Positions 63,017 to 64,000 of a DNA stretch of 64,000 bases are shown in pieces. The stretch is from positions 2,542,001 to 2,606,000 of the forward strand of contig NZ_JACBZR010000001.1 of the NCBI RefSeq assembly GCF_013408335.1, in the 5' to 3' direction. The notes beneath the pieces are model-generated. The model was not told the DNA's origin. It was given only the letters and a program-made list of their open reading frames with translations, and did no database searches. Each line of letters opens with the position of its first letter. Position 1 is the stretch's first letter. The position numbers and the translations under genes are program-made. Source of the DNA: Nocardioides panzhihuensis. Its GTDB lineage: Bacteria > Actinomycetota > Actinomycetes > Propionibacteriales > Nocardioidaceae.

Positions 63017-64000
63017 GTGACTGTGCACGACGACGCCGGCTCCTCCGGCCGGCTGGCGACCTTCTTCGCGACCGACGACGACTGGGAGCGGGAGGGTTCC
63101 ATCTCGGCCGGCGACTGGCTGGTCGGGGTGAGCGTGCTCGCCGCCAGCCTGATCACCCTGGAGCTGATCCGAGGGGTCGGGACGCTCGACTCCAGCGATG
63201 CCCCGACCTGGGTCGAGTGGGCAGCGGTGTTCGTCGGCGCAGCGCTGCTGGTCTTCCGGCGGCGCTTCCCGCTCACGGTCGCGCTCCTGGCCGGTCTCCA
63301 CATGTTCGTCACCGGAGTGTGGCTCCCCATGGTGATGGGTCTGCTGCCCATGCAGATCATCTACTTCGTGGCCTTCTTCGCCGGCGCGGCCTGGGCACGG
63401 CGCCGGCGGGACATGGTCGTCGTGATGGGGCTGATCACCCTGTTCATGTTCGCCTGGCTCGCCTGGCAGTTCGCGGTCGGCAGCGGCATCGACGAGTTCC
63501 GGGAGGCGACCGCCGACGCGGAAGGCTCCTCGCTGATCGGCCCGGTGGCCGCGTACGTGCTGCTCACCACCGTCATCAACCTGCTCTACTTCGCCGGTGC
63601 GATCGTCGGCGGCCAGGTCGCCTGGCGCGGTGCACGGCAGAAGGCCGAGCTCGCCCAGCAGGCCGCGACCATCGCGGCCCAGTCCGGACAGCTCCAGCGG
63701 CGCGCCGTGATCGACGAGCGACTGCGCATCGCCCGCGAGCTGCACGACGTCGTCGCCCACCACGTCGCGGTCGTCGGTGTCCAGGCCGCCGCCGGGCGCA
63801 AGCTCCTCGAGCGCGGCCGTCCCGACGACATCGAGGGTGCCGCCGAGGCGCTCGGCAACGTCGAGACCTCCGCGCGCGAGGCGGTCACCCAGATGCGGTC
63901 GCTGCCCGGCACCCTGCGCGACCCGGTCGGCGACGAGGAAACCGAGAACTCGGCGGAAGTACGCCGCCCCGAACCGCGCCTCGAGGACCTGCCGGCGCTC
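63017..64000 (+). CDS. Sensor histidine kinase, C-terminal part beyond right edge
   Basis: 328 codons to the window end from a GTG (VTVHDDAGSS). Four or more transmembrane helices lie between about residues 35 and 210, followed by a coiled linker and the HisKA_3 motif IARELHDVVAHHVAVVG (His about 244). The ATPase domain is not in the window. A GTG two codons later is an alternative start. A response regulator gene probably follows outside the window. Confidence 0.85.
   Translation, partial: MTVHDDAGSSGRLATFFATDDDWEREGSISAGDWLVGVSVLAASLITLELIRGVGTLDSSDAPTWVEWAAVFVGAALLVFRRRFPLTVALLAGLHMFVTGVWLPMVMGLLPMQIIYFVAFFAGAAWARRRRDMVVVMGLITLFMFAWLAWQFAVGSGIDEFREATADAEGSSLIGPVAAYVLLTTVINLLYFAGAIVGGQVAWRGARQKAELAQQAATIAAQSGQLQRRAVIDERLRIARELHDVVAHHVAVVGVQAAAGRKLLERGRPDDIEGAAEALGNVETSAREAVTQMRSLPGTLRDPVGDEETENSAEVRRPEPRLEDLPAL

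Overview
The window is a high-GC actinobacterial chromosome segment, most like Nocardioides or a relative (Nocardioidaceae). I infer this from base composition, codon use and gene order, not from a marker gene. No rRNA, tRNA, CRISPR array, prophage or IS transposase is visible.

Layout. (1) 1-17.5 kb is a conserved housekeeping block, nearly all on the minus strand: aspS, hisS, an MBL hydrolase, rel, apt, secF-secD-yajC, ruvBAC, yebC, pdxT-pdxS, an inositol-monophosphatase and a PgsA-type phosphatidyltransferase. A DUF349 gene and two tiny membrane proteins are inserted. (2) 17.5-32 kb is a xylose / xylo-oligosaccharide island: xylA-xylB with a divergent ROK regulator, a bxlEFGA-like ABC importer plus GH3 beta-xylosidase with a divergent LacI-type bxlR, and a xylFGH importer. 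(3) 32-34.3 kb holds an acyltransferase-3/SGNH protein. (4) 34.3-41.8 kb holds RidA, an IclR regulator and a KDG kinase facing a D-serine-dehydratase-like PLP enzyme, an N-acyl-D-amino-acid deacylase, KDPG aldolase and a GntP permease. Together these read as a route from N-acetyl-D-glucosaminate to pyruvate and glyceraldehyde-3-P. (5) 41.8-53.3 kb holds a HIT protein, an APC permease, an ABC exporter with a divergent two-component system, an M36 metallopeptidase, a TetR, and an FprB-like reductase with an AurF-like diiron protein. (6) 53.3-64 kb holds thrS, a truncated beta-propeller gene, an arginase-like protein, a membrane protein, a dehydrogenase, a DEAD-box helicase, a frameshifted penicillin-binding protein and a partial histidine kinase.

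The thrS / HIT / pgsA / pdxST / yebC / ruvCAB / yajC-secDF / apt / rel / hisS / aspS order matches the Mycobacterium tuberculosis Rv2614c-Rv2572c block. Here that core appears opened twice by accessory DNA, about 11 kb between thrS and the HIT gene and about 24 kb between the HIT gene and pgsA.

The most unusual signal is a repeated leader module found upstream of three unrelated genes (bxlR, xylH and the iclR gene). A 27- or 28-codon ORF starting M(S/N)ERQR ends in an ATGA overlap with the downstream start. Its 3' half forms a 15-bp stem with a 15-nt loop that buries the downstream Shine-Dalgarno. Stem pairs covary between the three copies. The first 21 nt of the module also occur fused in frame to the starts of two other genes. 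Other notable items are a 21-bp tandem and inverted repeat array between pgsA and xylB, a 13-codon coupled mini-ORF between bxlE and bxlF, two copies of a MITE-like element, and a short dispersed repeat inserted inside thrS.
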